DNA of 64,000 bases from Cohnella ginsengisoli (GCF_029525555.1 NZ_JAPDHZ010000002.1:1153868-1217867); one strand, 5' to 3'. Counted from the first letter of the stretch, positions 8,385-17,706 are shown. Translations and numbers: made by a program. The notes: generated by a model from the sequence alone, not told the origin.

Positions 8385-9581
8385 TCAGCGAGCTTCGGAC
8401 GGAGCATGCTCCCGCAAAAACCGCCCGATGCGCGCCGCCGCCTCGCGCAGCCGCTCCTCCGGCTCGACGAGCGCGAAGCGCACGTAGCCTTCGCCGAGCG
8501 CGCCGAACGCGTTGCCTGGAATGACCGCTACGCCGGCGTGCTCCAGCATCTGCTTCGCCAGCGCGCGGGAGCTCCAGCCGACGGGCACGGGCGCCCAGGC
8601 GAACATCGATCCGCGCGGCGCGGGAATCGCCCAGCCCGCCTCGTTCATCGCGGCGATGAAGGCGTCCCGGCGCCACTCGTACTCGGGCGCGACGGGATCC
8701 GGCCATGTCAGGTCCAGCTCGAGCGCTTCGATCGCCGCTTCCTGCACGGCGAGGAACACGCCGAAGTCGATATTGTTCTTCAGCGCGCGGAGGCTGTCCA
8801 GCACCTCGGGATTGCCGACCGCGAAGCCGATGCGCGCGCCGGCCAGATGGAACGACTTGGACAGCGAGTGAAACTCGATCGCGATCTCCTTCGCCCCGGG
8901 CACCTCCAGCACGCTCGGCGGCTTGAAGCCGTCGTAGGCCATCTCGCTGTAGGCGTTGTCGTGCACGAGCAGAACGCCTCGGCGCTTCGCCACGGCGACC
9001 GCTTCCTCGAAGAACGACAGGTCCGCGACCGCGGCCGTCGGATTGCTCGGATAGCTGAGCAGCATGAACTTGATCTTGTCCCAGACGCCGTCCGGGACGG
9101 CGTCGAAGTCGGGCAGGTAGCCGCGCTCTTCCGTCAGCGGCAGCGGCACGGTTTCCACGCCGGCAACGGCCAGGCCTGCCTGGTAGACGGGGTACCCCGG
9201 ATCGGGCAGCAGCGCCGCATCCCCGGGATTCGTGACGGCCAGCGCCAAGTGGGCCAGACCGTCCTGCGTTCCCATAAGCGAGAGGACCTCACGCTCGGGG
9301 TCGAGCGCGACGCCGAACCGGTGCTTGAACCATTCCGCGACCTTCAGGCGAAAAGCGGCACTGCCGTCCGTGCCGGGATAGCGGTAAAGCTCGGGCCTCA
9401 GGCTGGCCTCGGCCAGCCGCTCGCGAATACTCATGGCGGGCGGCCTGTCGGGACTGCCGATATCCAGCTGAATGACGTCCAAGCCCGCCGATCGGGCCGC
9501 CGCCTTCCAACCCGCCACCTCCGAAAATATAGCCGAACCCAGACGGTCCAGCCGATCCGATCTCCAAGCTTGCCGATTCAT
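8385..9581 (-). CDS. PLP-dependent class I/II aminotransferase
   Basis: 398 residues of fold-type I. SLSKSFHLAGARIGF carries the PLP lysine; LSYPSNPTAAV and the C-terminal YVRFALVEPEERLREA are typical of the family. The overall pattern (PDRPPAMSIRERL, YRYPGTDGSAAFR) is like enzymes annotated LL-diaminopimelate aminotransferase or alanine/aspartate aminotransferases of Paenibacillus; the amino-group donor cannot be fixed from sequence. RBS GAAGGAAG before ATG. Same strand as the M50 protease upstream, with 42 bases between. Confidence 0.85.
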   Translation of the reverse strand: MNRQAWRSDRLDRLGSAIFSEVAGWKAAARSAGLDVIQLDIGSPDRPPAMSIRERLAEASLRPELYRYPGTDGSAAFRLKVAEWFKHRFGVALDPEREVLSLMGTQDGLAHLALAVTNPGDAALLPDPGYPVYQAGLAVAGVETVPLPLTEERGYLPDFDAVPDGVWDKIKFMLLSYPSNPTAAVADLSFFEEAVAVAKRRGVLLVHDNAYSEMAYDGFKPPSVLEVPGAKEIAIEFHSLSKSFHLAGARIGFAVGNPEVLDSLRALKNNIDFGVFLAVQEAAIEALELDLTWPDPVAPEYEWRRDAFIAAMNEAGWAIPAPRGSMFAWAPVPVGWSSRALAKQMLEHAGVAVIPGNAFGALGEGYVRFALVEPEERLREAAARIGRFLREHAPSEAR

Positions 9582-9623
9582 CGTTTACAGCTTCCTTCCC
9601 ATGCGCGCTCGAACCCGGCAGCG

Positions 9624-10883
9624 CTATTGTGCCGGGTTCGTCCAGCCTGCTTCTTGGATGACCCACATCATGTAGACCAATATCATAATAAGGCCGACAT
9701 ACAAGCTGCCGATCCGCCATCTATCTCGGCTCTTCACTTCGTAATAATTGTCCGGCTCGTACACGTTGCCTTCGACCCGCACCTTCAAGGTCAAGTTCTG
9801 CTCGCTGTCCGGTCCTTCCAGCTGATGCGCATAGACGCGCCGGACGAGGATCGCCTGGTCGATCGGCAGCTCTCCTCTGAACGATAGCGCCTCCCATTCG
9901 AACTCGACCACGTGCTGGCCGTCCAGCTTGCAGTAGGCCGTATACGGCAGTTCGCGCAAATGGCTGGAACCGCGGTAATACCAATCCGGCAGGGCGGGAT
10001 CCGCCTTGGCTTGATAGACGCCTTCGGCGATGTGAATCGGCCCTTCGCCCTTCTTCGCCTTGAACTGCCGATACGTCGAGAACAGGAACCAAACCCAGAT
10101 CAGGACGAAAATAACGCTGTGCGTATACCAGATGACGAACGGACCGATCACGACGCCCGCCAGCCAGATCCAGCGGTTCATAGCCGACGCGATCTTGCCG
10201 CCGTCAAGCGGACGCATCGGCACGAGATTTAACAGATTGATAAAGAAGCCGACATAAGCCAGCATATGCCACACGCCGCTGTCCGTATAGACGCCGATGG
10301 CGTAACAAACGAATGCGGCTGCAGCCCCTAAATAAGGCCCGCCAAGCGCAATATCTGCCTCAGTCGCGGCGTCCTTCGGATTGCGCTTCATCATGACTCC
10401 AGCGCCCAGAAACGGAATGAACATCGGCGCCGAAACCGGCAATCCTTTTCGCTTCGCAACCCACACATGCCCCATCTCGTGAACGAAGATGAGCGCCACG
10501 AACCCGATCGCGAACGACCATGGATAAAGGATGGCATACGCGCCGACCGTGATCGCCATCGAGATCAGCGGCTTGCCGAACTTCAGGAACAGCAGCAGCG
10601 CGGCCTTGCCCTTGCCCAGCAAAAAAGCGAGCACGGCGCCGAACGCCCAGGAACCGCCGTTTCCTTTGCGCTTGCCTCCCTCATCTTCCGGCGCCGAACT
10701 CTGCGCCTCGCCGCCATGCGACGGCGGGACCGGCGGCGCGTTCGGATCGATCGGCCTGGGCGGCGGCAAGTCCGCGCCCGGCGAAATGCCCGGATCCGTC
10801 AGCGCTTCCGTCCGGCCGCCCGCCGGCTTCTTCTCTTCGTCATGCGTCCCATCCGGCTCCCGGCCGTCATTCGGCATAGACAC
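9624..10883 (-). CDS. Site-2-type membrane metalloprotease (peptidase M50)
   Basis: 419 residues. The first 75 are Pro/Gly-rich and disordered, then several transmembrane helices. The zinc site is HEMGH, with the third ligand in NLVPMRPLDGGK, the classic S2P pair inside helices. A cytoplasmic or external domain follows and a last helix ends the protein. It should cleave within membrane substrates, often anti-sigma factors, but no such gene is adjacent. A GTG start (10883) sits 9 bases after GGAGG and overlaps the end of the ArsC/Spx-like gene; the ATG two codons on is the alternative. Confidence 0.88.
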   Translation of the reverse strand: MSMPNDGREPDGTHDEEKKPAGGRTEALTDPGISPGADLPPPRPIDPNAPPVPPSHGGEAQSSAPEDEGGKRKGNGGSWAFGAVLAFLLGKGKAALLLFLKFGKPLISMAITVGAYAILYPWSFAIGFVALIFVHEMGHVWVAKRKGLPVSAPMFIPFLGAGVMMKRNPKDAATEADIALGGPYLGAAAAFVCYAIGVYTDSGVWHMLAYVGFFINLLNLVPMRPLDGGKIASAMNRWIWLAGVVIGPFVIWYTHSVIFVLIWVWFLFSTYRQFKAKKGEGPIHIAEGVYQAKADPALPDWYYRGSSHLRELPYTAYCKLDGQHVVEFEWEALSFRGELPIDQAILVRRVYAHQLEGPDSEQNLTLKVRVEGNVYEPDNYYEVKSRDRWRIGSLYVGLIMILVYMMWVIQEAGWTNPAQ

Positions 10884-11232
10884 GCTTCAGTTCCTCCTCG
10901 CGATAACCGACGGTGGCCTTCCGTCCGTCGGAGACGACCGGACGCTTGATGAGCATGCCGTTGCCGGCGAGCAGCTCGAGCTTCTCGTCGTCGGACAGCT
11001 GCGCCATGCGATCCTTCAGGCCCTGCGACCGGTATGCGTCGCCGGCGGTATTGAACCACTTGCCGATCGCCAGGCCGCTGTCCGCGACAAGCTTGCGAAG
11101 CTCCTGCACGGACGGCGGAGATTCCTTGATATGAATCAATTCCAGTTCATGTCCCTCGGCCTGCAGCGTCTTGATCGCTTTGCGGCAAGTGTCGCAGGAC
11201 GGATATTGGTACACGGTCAACTTTTTAGGCAT
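10867..11232 (-). CDS. ArsC/Spx family protein (YffB-like)
   Basis: 121 residues, thioredoxin-like fold. The N-terminal YPSCDTCRKA gives Cys13 and Cys16 in a CxxC, and LIKRPVVSDG is the conserved ArsC-family RP segment. It lacks the RPII... and other features that define Spx itself, so it is better called an ArsC-like protein of unknown substrate. Overlaps the M50 protease gene downstream by 17 bases, suggesting coupled translation. Confidence 0.82.
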   Translation of the reverse strand: MPKKLTVYQYPSCDTCRKAIKTLQAEGHELELIHIKESPPSVQELRKLVADSGLAIGKWFNTAGDAYRSQGLKDRMAQLSDDEKLELLAGNGMLIKRPVVSDGRKATVGYREEELKRVYAE

Positions 11233-11266
11233 CGCTGCGTATCCTCCAGATTCGATAGATGCGTGC

Positions 11267-12247
11267 TCATTGGACGTCCAGGCGCGGCGGGAGCTCTCGC
11301 AGGACGCGCTCCAGCTCGCGCAGGTCCGCGGGGAGCGGCGCTTCGAGCTTCGTCTCCGCGCCGGTCACCGGATGACGGAACGCGAGCTGCGCCGCATGCA
11401 GCGCCTGTCTGCCGATCGCGCCGGAGAGCGCGGCTGCGAGCGGCGTGCGCATCCATGCCGGATCGGCGTAGTAAGCGTCTCCGACAAGCGGGCATCCGAC
11501 CGCGCCCATATGCACGCGGATCTGGTGCGTCCGCCCCGTGCCGAGCCGGATGTCCAGCGCGCTCGCGCCGCACGGGTACGCCTCGGACAATGAATAATAC
11601 GTAAGCGAAGGCTGACCGTCCTCCCGGACGGCCCGCCTGTGCGGGTCTTCGGGCACGCGGCCGATCGGCGCGTTCACTTCGCCTTCGTCGGCGGGCGGGC
11701 GGCCATAGGCGTATGCGCGGTATTGCTTGAGCACCGTGCCGGCCGTCATCTGGGCGGACAGCTGCTGCTGCGCGTACGGGTGCTTGGCGACGATCACCAG
11801 GCCGGACGTGTCCTCGTCCAGACGGTTGACCGGACGGAACCGGCAGCGCTCGCCGCGCTCCCGCCAGTAATGCACGACGCCGTTCGCCAGCGTGTTCGCG
11901 TAGTGGCCGGTCGTCGGGTGAACGATGACGCCCGCAGGCTTGTTCAGCACGAGCAGGTCGTCATCCTCGTGCACGATGTCGAGCGCCATCGGCTGCGGCA
12001 ATATGTCGTCCGAGGACTCCTCCGCCATGCGCAGCGCCACGATATCGCCCGCCGATAAAATAAAGCTGGAAAATACCGCGTTCCCGTTGACGGTCACGCC
12101 TTCCTCCGATGCCTTCAGCTTCGTCCACAGCCGCCGCGAGATGCCGACCCGGCTGCGCAGCACGTCGCGCAGCATGCGGCCTTCGTCACGCTCGTCGGCG
12201 ACGTGGACGAGGGGTTTGTAATAGCCTTCCGTTCGTTCCCATTCCAT
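11267..12247 (-). CDS. RluA family RNA pseudouridine synthase
   Basis: 326 residues. An S4-like N-terminal segment (RSRVGISRRLWTKLKASEEG) precedes the catalytic domain; the catalytic Asp is in RFRPVNRLDEDTSGL, and GRTHQIRVHMGAVGCPLVGD is the RluA-type motif. It isomerises uridines in ribosomal or transfer RNA; the target base is not predictable. The ATG at 12247 follows AAGGAG and lies 6 bases after the pduO stop, so it is in the pduO/cobU transcription unit. Confidence 0.9.
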   Translation of the reverse strand: MEWERTEGYYKPLVHVADERDEGRMLRDVLRSRVGISRRLWTKLKASEEGVTVNGNAVFSSFILSAGDIVALRMAEESSDDILPQPMALDIVHEDDDLLVLNKPAGVIVHPTTGHYANTLANGVVHYWRERGERCRFRPVNRLDEDTSGLVIVAKHPYAQQQLSAQMTAGTVLKQYRAYAYGRPPADEGEVNAPIGRVPEDPHRRAVREDGQPSLTYYSLSEAYPCGASALDIRLGTGRTHQIRVHMGAVGCPLVGDAYYADPAWMRTPLAAALSGAIGRQALHAAQLAFRHPVTGAETKLEAPLPADLRELERVLRELPPRLDVQ

Positions 12248-12252
12248 CGATG

Positions 12253-12879
12253 CTATAGCTCCTTGCCGATGCGGCGGAAAACCGCCGCGCCCCTCTCGTA
12301 TTCGACGTCCTGCACGCCCGCCTTGGCATTGGCGGCGCGCGCCGCCGCAAAAAAGTAATCCGACAGCCGGTTGAGATACTTCGCGACTTCGGGCGGACAT
12401 GGCCTGCCCGTGGCCGCTAAGGTTACGACTGCGCGTTCCGCCCTGCGACAGACGGTGCGGCAGACGTGCAGCGCCGCCGCGGTCGCCGTCCCGCCCGACA
12501 ATATGAACCTCGCGATCGGCGGATTGCCCGCCTCGTGGCTGTCGATCCAAGCTTCGAGCCGCTCCGCCAGCTCCGACTTGACCTTCAGCTGCTCCGGTTG
12601 AGGCGCAGCATAAGAAAGGTCCGAACCGCAGTCGAACAGCTCATGCTGGATGACGGTCAGCTCCTCGAGCAGCCGGGCTTCGAACGCGCGGAGTCCTTCC
12701 GTCGCCTCGGTAACGGCATTCGCTACCGTGCCCGTCCTCGCGGTCGCCGCGGCTTGGCCGACGAACGCGCCCAGCTCGTCGATCGTACCGAACGCTTCCA
12801 CGCGCTCGTCGTCCTTGTTCACCTTGCCGCCGATGACCGAAGTCGTGCCTTTGTCGCCGGTTCTCGTATATAGCTTCAT
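12253..12879 (-). CDS. pduO: Cob(I)alamin adenosyltransferase, PduO type
   Basis: Transfers adenosyl from ATP to cob(I)alamin to give coenzyme B12. 208 residues, a four-helix bundle; TRTGDKGTTSVIGG forms the N-terminal ATP-binding loop and CRRAERAVV is the conserved helix motif. Start: two in-frame ATG; the second (12879) has a proper 7-base spacing from GGGAGG, while the first sits almost on it. Follows cobU by 16 bases: corrinoid salvage pair. No cobalamin riboswitch is visible upstream. Confidence 0.93.
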   Translation of the reverse strand: MKLYTRTGDKGTTSVIGGKVNKDDERVEAFGTIDELGAFVGQAAATARTGTVANAVTEATEGLRAFEARLLEELTVIQHELFDCGSDLSYAAPQPEQLKVKSELAERLEAWIDSHEAGNPPIARFILSGGTATAAALHVCRTVCRRAERAVVTLAATGRPCPPEVAKYLNRLSDYFFAAARAANAKAGVQDVEYERGAAVFRRIGKEL

Positions 12880-12895
12880 GGCCATGCCTCCCGAG

Positions 12896-13501
12896 TCAGA
12901 TCCGTTCGCCGCGGATCGCTTCGGCGATCCCGAACGACAGACGATAGATCGTATGCGATGCCGCGGCCAGTCTCCGGTTGGATTCGGCCAGCAGCTTGAT
13001 ATAGGTTCGCTCGCGCGGATCCGCGACCAATCCGGCGGCCGCTTCCTCGGTCACGACGATGACGACGCCCTCGAACTCCAGCAGCGCGCCGAGCAGCTTG
13101 CCCGCTTCGGCTGCCGCCTGTCGTTCGTCCCCTTCGCCCGCACGGGCTTCTAGCACCCGGTGCCGGAGCCAGCCCGACAGGCTGTCGAGCACCAGCGCCC
13201 TTCGTTCGGCCCGATACGGATTCGAGTCCAGATTGACGCGGGTCAGCGCCTGCGCGCAGGCGCCGTCCGCCGGCAGCTGGGTCCACGCGAACCCGCGACG
13301 ACCCGGCGCATGCTTCGCGCCCGCGAACGCGCTCGCGGCAGGCTCAACGGAAGCGGCGCCCGTGTCGTCGCTCTCACAGACGCCAAGGACCGGCCACGCG
13401 GGACAAGTGAAGCCGATCGCCTCCCGTCCCAGCGATTCCGCCAACAGCCTGGCATAGGCCGATTTGCCCGATCCCGTGCCGCCGGTTACCAACAGGAGCA
13501 T
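12896..13501 (-). CDS. cobU: Adenosylcobinamide kinase/guanylyltransferase
   Basis: 201 residues; phosphorylates adenosylcobinamide and converts it to the GDP form in B12 nucleotide-loop assembly. P-loop GGTGSGKSAYA at the N-terminus, VLDSLSGWL as Walker-B-like segment, and a VTEEAAAGLV region close to the family's VSNEVG motif. Residues 40-85 are longer and lower in complexity than usual. RBS GGGAGGTGACGGG. First gene of the cobU-pduO-rluA group. cobS/cobD/cobC are not in the window, so this looks like a scavenging fragment. Confidence 0.82.
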   Translation of the reverse strand: MLLLVTGGTGSGKSAYARLLAESLGREAIGFTCPAWPVLGVCESDDTGAASVEPAASAFAGAKHAPGRRGFAWTQLPADGACAQALTRVNLDSNPYRAERRALVLDSLSGWLRHRVLEARAGEGDERQAAAEAGKLLGALLEFEGVVIVVTEEAAAGLVADPRERTYIKLLAESNRRLAAASHTIYRLSFGIAEAIRGERI

Positions 13502-13596
13502 CTCCCGTCACCTCCCAGGCGCAAAATATCTAGATTAAATATAGCACATTCCCTGGTTGACTTGAAAAAGCATGGAGCGGATCAATCGCAAGGCAA

Positions 13597-13627
13597 AATA
13601 AAAAAGTCCGGAGCGAAGCTCCGGACT
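13597..13627 (-). terminator. Terminator after the spo0E-like gene
   Basis: AGTCCGGAGC (13605-13614) pairs with GCTCCGGACT (13618-13627), 3-base loop, then TTTTTTATTTT on the minus strand. The stem touches the stop codon of the gene it ends. Confidence 0.9.
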
Positions 13628-13887
13628 TAACGGGCAAGATAGCTGAGTCTCATATATTCGTTGATCTTCACGTCAAGCATCCGGCTGATCTCCATGACGG
13701 GCTCCGCGGTGAAAGAGTCCTCCCGCAAGAAAGTCTCCGCCATGCGGCGCCTTAGCAGATCGATTTCTTCGATGAGGCTTCGGTCGTTATAAGAGGGAGG
13801 CGCGCCGACTTCACTGTAGGCATTCCTGGCCGATACCCATGGAGCGGGCTGAGCCGGGTCCAAAGAATGATTGCTTACTGTCGCCAT
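13627..13887 (-). CDS. Spo0E-like aspartyl-phosphate phosphatase
   Basis: 86 residues. The C-terminal half, EEIDLLRRRMAETF through SRMLDVKINEYMRL, is the two-helix Spo0E hairpin; SRMLD stands where the family has SQELD. Such proteins dephosphorylate Spo0A-P and delay sporulation. The ATG at 13887 follows GAGGGGG; an upstream in-frame ATG has no RBS. The N-terminal 40 residues are not conserved. Single gene with its own terminator. Confidence 0.82.
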   Translation of the reverse strand: MATVSNHSLDPAQPAPWVSARNAYSEVGAPPSYNDRSLIEEIDLLRRRMAETFLREDSFTAEPVMEISRMLDVKINEYMRLSYLAR

Positions 13888-13982
13888 CGTTATCCCCCTC
13901 TCCGCAGCTACGGGCAAGTCTGCAAAACAAGGGTAATTATAGCAGAACTTTAGAAAAAAATAACATCCTTTTTCCATTTCCG

Positions 13983-15194
13983 CTATTTAAGCTGCTGAAC
14001 GAATTGCGCGATGCGCTCCAGCGCCTCGGTCAACTGCGCGACGGAGGAGGCATAGGAACAGCGAATGAAGCCCTCGCCCCCGGTGCCGAATACGTGTCCG
14101 GGCACGGCGGCTACCTTTGCGTCCCTCACCAGCCGCATGGAAAACTCCTCGGACGACAAGCCGGTCGATTCGATCGACGGGAACACGTAAAACGCGCCTT
14201 GCGGCTCGTGGCAGTCCAGGCCGATCTCGCGGAAGCCCTGAACGACGAGCCTTCTTCTCTGGTTGTAAGACTCGACCATGCGGTACATCTCGTCCATGCC
14301 GTTCTTGAGCGCTTCGAGCGCGGCGACCTGGCCCATGATCGGTGCGCACATGACGGTATACTGGTGGATCTTCAGCATCGCGCCGATCAATTCGGGATGT
14401 CCGCAGGCGTAGCCCATCCGCCAGCCGGTCATGGCGAACGCTTTGGAAAAGCCGCTCACCAGTATCGTGCGGTCCTTCATGCCGGGCAACGAAGCGAAGC
14501 TAACGTGCTTCGAGCCATAGGTCAGCTCGGCATAGATCTCGTCGGAGACGACGATCAGATCGTGCTCCTCGACGAGCCTCGCGATCGGCAGCATATCCTC
14601 GTAGCTCATGATCGCGCCGGTCGGATTGCTCGGGTAAGAGAGGATCAGCAGCTTGGAACGCGGCGTGATCGCGGCGCGCAGGCTCTCCTCCGTCAGCCGG
14701 AAGCCGTCCTTGGCGAAAGTCTCGATGCCGACGGGAACGCCGCCGCCGAGCGACGTGATCGGATTGTACGGGACGTAGCTGGGCTCCGGGATCAGCACTT
14801 CGTCTCCGGGCTCGACGAGCGCGCGGATCGCAAGGTCGATCGCTTCGCTACCGCCGATCGTGACGATGATTTCGTTTTCAGGCTCGTATTGCATATGGAA
14901 CTGCTTGCTCAAATAGCCGGCGATCTCTTCGCGCAGCTCGAGCATGCCCGCATTGGACGTATACTGCGTCTTGCCTTTTTCAAGCGAATAGACCGCTGCG
15001 TCGCGAATGTGCCACGGCGTCACGAAGTCCGGCTCGCCCACGCCTAGCGAGATGATGCTGCTGTCCTTGCTGGCGCTCACCAGATCGAAAAACCTGCGGA
15101 TGCCGGACGGCGGAATGGCGCGCGCGCCGGCGGACAAATAACGATCCATTCCCCCGGTTGAAGCCTTGCCGCGCGTCTGTTGGTTCGTAATCAT
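13983..15194 (-). CDS. alaT: Alanine/aspartate aminotransferase (AlaT-like)
   Basis: 403-residue PLP aminotransferase. SGFSKAFAMTGWRMGY holds the PLP lysine; SYPSNPTGAIM and the C-terminal FIRCSYASS are family motifs. Gene order, an Lrp regulator (alaR-like) 41 bases upstream in the same direction, matches the Bacillus subtilis yugG-yugH (alaR-alaT) pair, where the enzyme makes alanine from pyruvate. The name therefore rests on synteny and family resemblance. RBS AAGGACGG. Confidence 0.83.
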   Translation of the reverse strand: MITNQQTRGKASTGGMDRYLSAGARAIPPSGIRRFFDLVSASKDSSIISLGVGEPDFVTPWHIRDAAVYSLEKGKTQYTSNAGMLELREEIAGYLSKQFHMQYEPENEIIVTIGGSEAIDLAIRALVEPGDEVLIPEPSYVPYNPITSLGGGVPVGIETFAKDGFRLTEESLRAAITPRSKLLILSYPSNPTGAIMSYEDMLPIARLVEEHDLIVVSDEIYAELTYGSKHVSFASLPGMKDRTILVSGFSKAFAMTGWRMGYACGHPELIGAMLKIHQYTVMCAPIMGQVAALEALKNGMDEMYRMVESYNQRRRLVVQGFREIGLDCHEPQGAFYVFPSIESTGLSSEEFSMRLVRDAKVAAVPGHVFGTGGEGFIRCSYASSVAQLTEALERIAQFVQQLK

Positions 15195-15235
15195 TGGACA
15201 ACCGTCCTTTTCGAAATACTCGCTCCCTTATCGCG

Positions 15236-15727
15236 TCAAGGCGAGACGAGCAGGCGTTGATCGTCCTCGAATTCCTCGAAGATGATACCGTCCTGTTTAT
15301 ATTTTTTGAGAATGAAAAAGGTCTTGGTCGCGATAACGGATTCGATGGTCGAGAGCTTGTTGGAGACGAACGACGCGACTTCTTTGAGCGTCTTGCCTTC
15401 GATCTCCACCTGCAAGTCGTACGCGCCTGACATCAAGTATACCGACTTCACCTCGGGATACAGATAAATGCGCTCGGCGATGCTCTCGAAGCCGCGGCCG
15501 CGCTCCGGCGTGCACTCGACTTGGATCAGCGCCGTTACTTTCTCGTCGTCCACCTTGCTCCAATTGACGACCGTCGCGTACTTCACGATCACATGGTCCC
15601 GCTCCATCTCCGCGATGGCGGCAGACACGTCGGCTTCGTCCGCCCCAAGCATCGTAGCGATGGTCGAAGCGGACAATCTCGCGTCTTCCTTGAGCAGATC
15701 CAGAATCTTCAACTTAAATTCGTTCAT
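15236..15727 (-). CDS. alaR: Lrp/AsnC family regulator (AlaR-like)
   Basis: 163 residues: N-terminal winged helix (DLLKEDARLSASTIATMLG) and C-terminal RAM ligand domain (SVYLMSGAYDLQVEIEG). RBS AGGAGGGATCCCC. Upstream of and cotranscribed with the aminotransferase gene, which it probably controls in response to an amino acid; no operator could be assigned by eye. Confidence 0.85.
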   Translation of the reverse strand: MNEFKLKILDLLKEDARLSASTIATMLGADEADVSAAIAEMERDHVIVKYATVVNWSKVDDEKVTALIQVECTPERGRGFESIAERIYLYPEVKSVYLMSGAYDLQVEIEGKTLKEVASFVSNKLSTIESVIATKTFFILKKYKQDGIIFEEFEDDQRLLVSP

Positions 15728-15805
15728 GGGGATCCCTCCTGAATACCTCTCATATTACATCAAATACAGGTCCCGTGAAAAGAAAATTCAAATTCGTCCG
15801 CCTAC

Positions 15806-15843
15806 AAAAAAAACTCCCGCCGGATACTGCCGTCCGGGGGGAG
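15806..15843 (-). terminator. Terminator of the CotF-like gene pair
   Basis: CTCCC-CCGGA and TCCGG-GGGAG arms (15814-15824 with 15833-15843), then eight T on the minus strand (15806-15813). Confidence 0.85.
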
Positions 15844-15884
15844 GAGGATGCCTGGGCTCGCTTCGTGCTCAGCGCTGCTGAAGC

Positions 15885-16253
15885 TCAGTGCTGCTGCATT
15901 TGCTGTTGCGCGGTTTGCTGCGGCTGCTGCCAAGCGGGCATCGCGCTCTGCTTGATTTGCTGCACGAATTGCTGCGTCTTCGTTTGGGTGTCCTGATACG
16001 TCTTCAGGTTTTTGTCGATCTCCTGCTTCAGCGTAGGCGAAGAGGCGTTGTACATGTTAGCCGATTGCATCGCGTTGAACAATTCGCCCTGCATCTGCAG
16101 CGTCACGTTCAACAGCTGCGTGAATTGCTGGCGAACCGTCGGACAGACCGATTCGGTAGCCGCCGTCGCGTATTCGCGCGTCACGCGTTTTAGATCCGCG
16201 AGCACGGTATATGCCAAGTCTTCGTCAGGCAAAAATTGGTTTGCTGGCGCCAT
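15885..16253 (-). CDS. CotF family spore coat protein
   Basis: 122 residues, helical, ferritin-like coat F pattern: DEDLAYTVLADLKRVTREYATAATES with later FTQLLNVTLQMQGELFNAM. The C-terminus is Gln-rich (QQPQQTAQQQMQQ), like many coat proteins. RBS GGGAGG 11 bases before ATG. It sits 30 bases after a second small Gln-rich gene of probably the same function. Expected in the spore coat, mother-cell expressed. Confidence 0.82.
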   Translation of the reverse strand: MAPANQFLPDEDLAYTVLADLKRVTREYATAATESVCPTVRQQFTQLLNVTLQMQGELFNAMQSANMYNASSPTLKQEIDKNLKTYQDTQTKTQQFVQQIKQSAMPAWQQPQQTAQQQMQQH

Positions 16254-16283
16254 AAAAGTGTGGCCTCCCTTTCGGATGCGAGA

Positions 16284-16508
16284 TTAGGCTTGGGGCTGCG
16301 CCGGAGCGAGCGGCTGATGCTGCTGGAGCAGCGACATCAGCGTCTGGTAGTGCTGCGTGTGCACCTGCGCCTGATGGTCGAGCACCTGCTTGATTTGCTG
16401 GTTCGAGCATGAAGCGGACGCGGCCGTGCATTGCTTGATGAGCAGGTCCTCGTTGGACATCGAATCCGCGATGTACTCGAGTTCCTTGCCGGTGATCGGT
16501 TGAAGCAT
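16284..16508 (-). CDS. Small spore-coat-type helical protein
   Basis: 74 residues. YIADSMSNEDLLIKQC followed by a helix with paired His/Gln and a Gln/Pro tail; the pattern matches small proteins found next to CotF genes. The ATG at 16508 follows AGGAGGGATCGTC. First gene of the pair. The 277 bases upstream show only the cysK terminator and no other gene. Confidence 0.65.
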   Translation of the reverse strand: MLQPITGKELEYIADSMSNEDLLIKQCTAASASCSNQQIKQVLDHQAQVHTQHYQTLMSLLQQHQPLAPAQPQA

Positions 16509-16719
16509 GACGATCCCTCCTGTAATTGGACAATCGGGCATAGTATGCGTCCAACCTGCGGCGATTATCCCCTTATTGGGGCGACCTCGCACGAAAACTT
16601 GCGTCAAATCAAGCAAACGGCAGTGCCGATCGGCATGACGGCGTTACATAGCAATTTGAGGCACCAATCGGCATTATGTGGCGCTGTCGGGCGTTACATC
16701 GCGGGTTCGCGGCACAACA

Positions 16720-16749
16720 AAAGAAAAAGAGGCTCTCCACAGAGCCTCT
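16720..16749 (-). terminator. Terminator of cysK
   Basis: AGAGGCTCT (16741-16749 side) pairs with AGAGCCTCT (16728-16736 side), loop GTGG, followed on the minus strand by TTTTCTTTT. Confidence 0.9.
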
Positions 16750-16785
16750 GGCAAAGAAAATGTTAACTTTTGGGCGAACAGCCCT

Positions 16786-17706
16786 CTAAAACAAATCCAT
16801 CGATAGATACCGCTCGCCCGTATCCGGCGCGATGCAAAGCACCCGCTTGCCTTTGCCAAGCTTGCGGGCCAGCTGGAGCGCGGCCCATACCGACGCCCCG
16901 GACGAGGGTCCTGCCAATATTCCTTCCTCGCGCGCCAGCCGCTTCATCGTCCCGATCGCGTCCTCGTCCGTCACCTGTACGATCTCGTCGTAGACGTTCG
17001 TGTTCAGGATGGACGGGACGAACCCGGGACTCGTGCCGACGAGCTTGTGCGGACCGGGTACGCCGCCAGACAAGACGGGGGATCCCGCCGGCTCGACGAC
17101 GGTCACGTGCAGGTTCGGCAGCTTGGCCTTCAGTACCTCCCCCGTCCCGGTAATCGTGCCGCCCGTGCCCGCCGTGGCCACGAACGCGTCCAGGCGCCCG
17201 TCCGTCTGCTCCAGAATCTCCAGCGCCGTCGTTCTGCGGTGAACGTCGGGATTGGCGGCGTTGTCGAATTGGTTCGGCATAAAGCTGCCAGGCGTGCCCG
17301 CCGCGATCGACTGCGCTTCCCGAATCGCCCCCGGCATACGCTGGGACGCAGGCGTCAGCACGACCTCGGCGCCGTAAGCCTTCAGCAAGTCGATTCGTTC
17401 CTTGGACATATTGTCCGGCATGACGAGGATGAGCCTGTAGCCTTTGGCCGCCGCGTTCATGGCCAAGCCGATGCCCGTGTTGCCGCTCGTCGGCTCGACG
17501 ATGAGCGAGCCGGGACCGATCAGCCCCCTCGCTTCGGCATCTTCGATCAAGGAGCTCGCCGCACGGTCTTTGACGCTGCCGCTCGGATTGAAGCGCTCGA
17601 GCTTGACGAGCACCTCCGCGTCGCCGGGTCCGGTCAATCGGTTCAGCCGAACGGCCGGCGTATCGCCGATCAGTTCCGTTACGCTTTGATACACCAGTTT
17701 TTTCAT
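16786..17706 (-). CDS. cysK: Cysteine synthase (O-acetylserine sulfhydrylase)
   Basis: 306 residues, the standard length. Makes cysteine from O-acetylserine and sulfide with PLP on Lys46 (NPSGSVKDRAA); the substrate loop is PTSGNTGIGLA and the phosphate-cup loop TAGTGGTITGTG. The 3' end is marked by a strong terminator. It starts 10 bases after the zinc-ribbon gene stop and may be cotranscribed with it. No T-box or S-box is visible ahead of it. Confidence 0.95.
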   Translation of the reverse strand: MKKLVYQSVTELIGDTPAVRLNRLTGPGDAEVLVKLERFNPSGSVKDRAASSLIEDAEARGLIGPGSLIVEPTSGNTGIGLAMNAAAKGYRLILVMPDNMSKERIDLLKAYGAEVVLTPASQRMPGAIREAQSIAAGTPGSFMPNQFDNAANPDVHRRTTALEILEQTDGRLDAFVATAGTGGTITGTGEVLKAKLPNLHVTVVEPAGSPVLSGGVPGPHKLVGTSPGFVPSILNTNVYDEIVQVTDEDAIGTMKRLAREEGILAGPSSGASVWAALQLARKLGKGKRVLCIAPDTGERYLSMDLF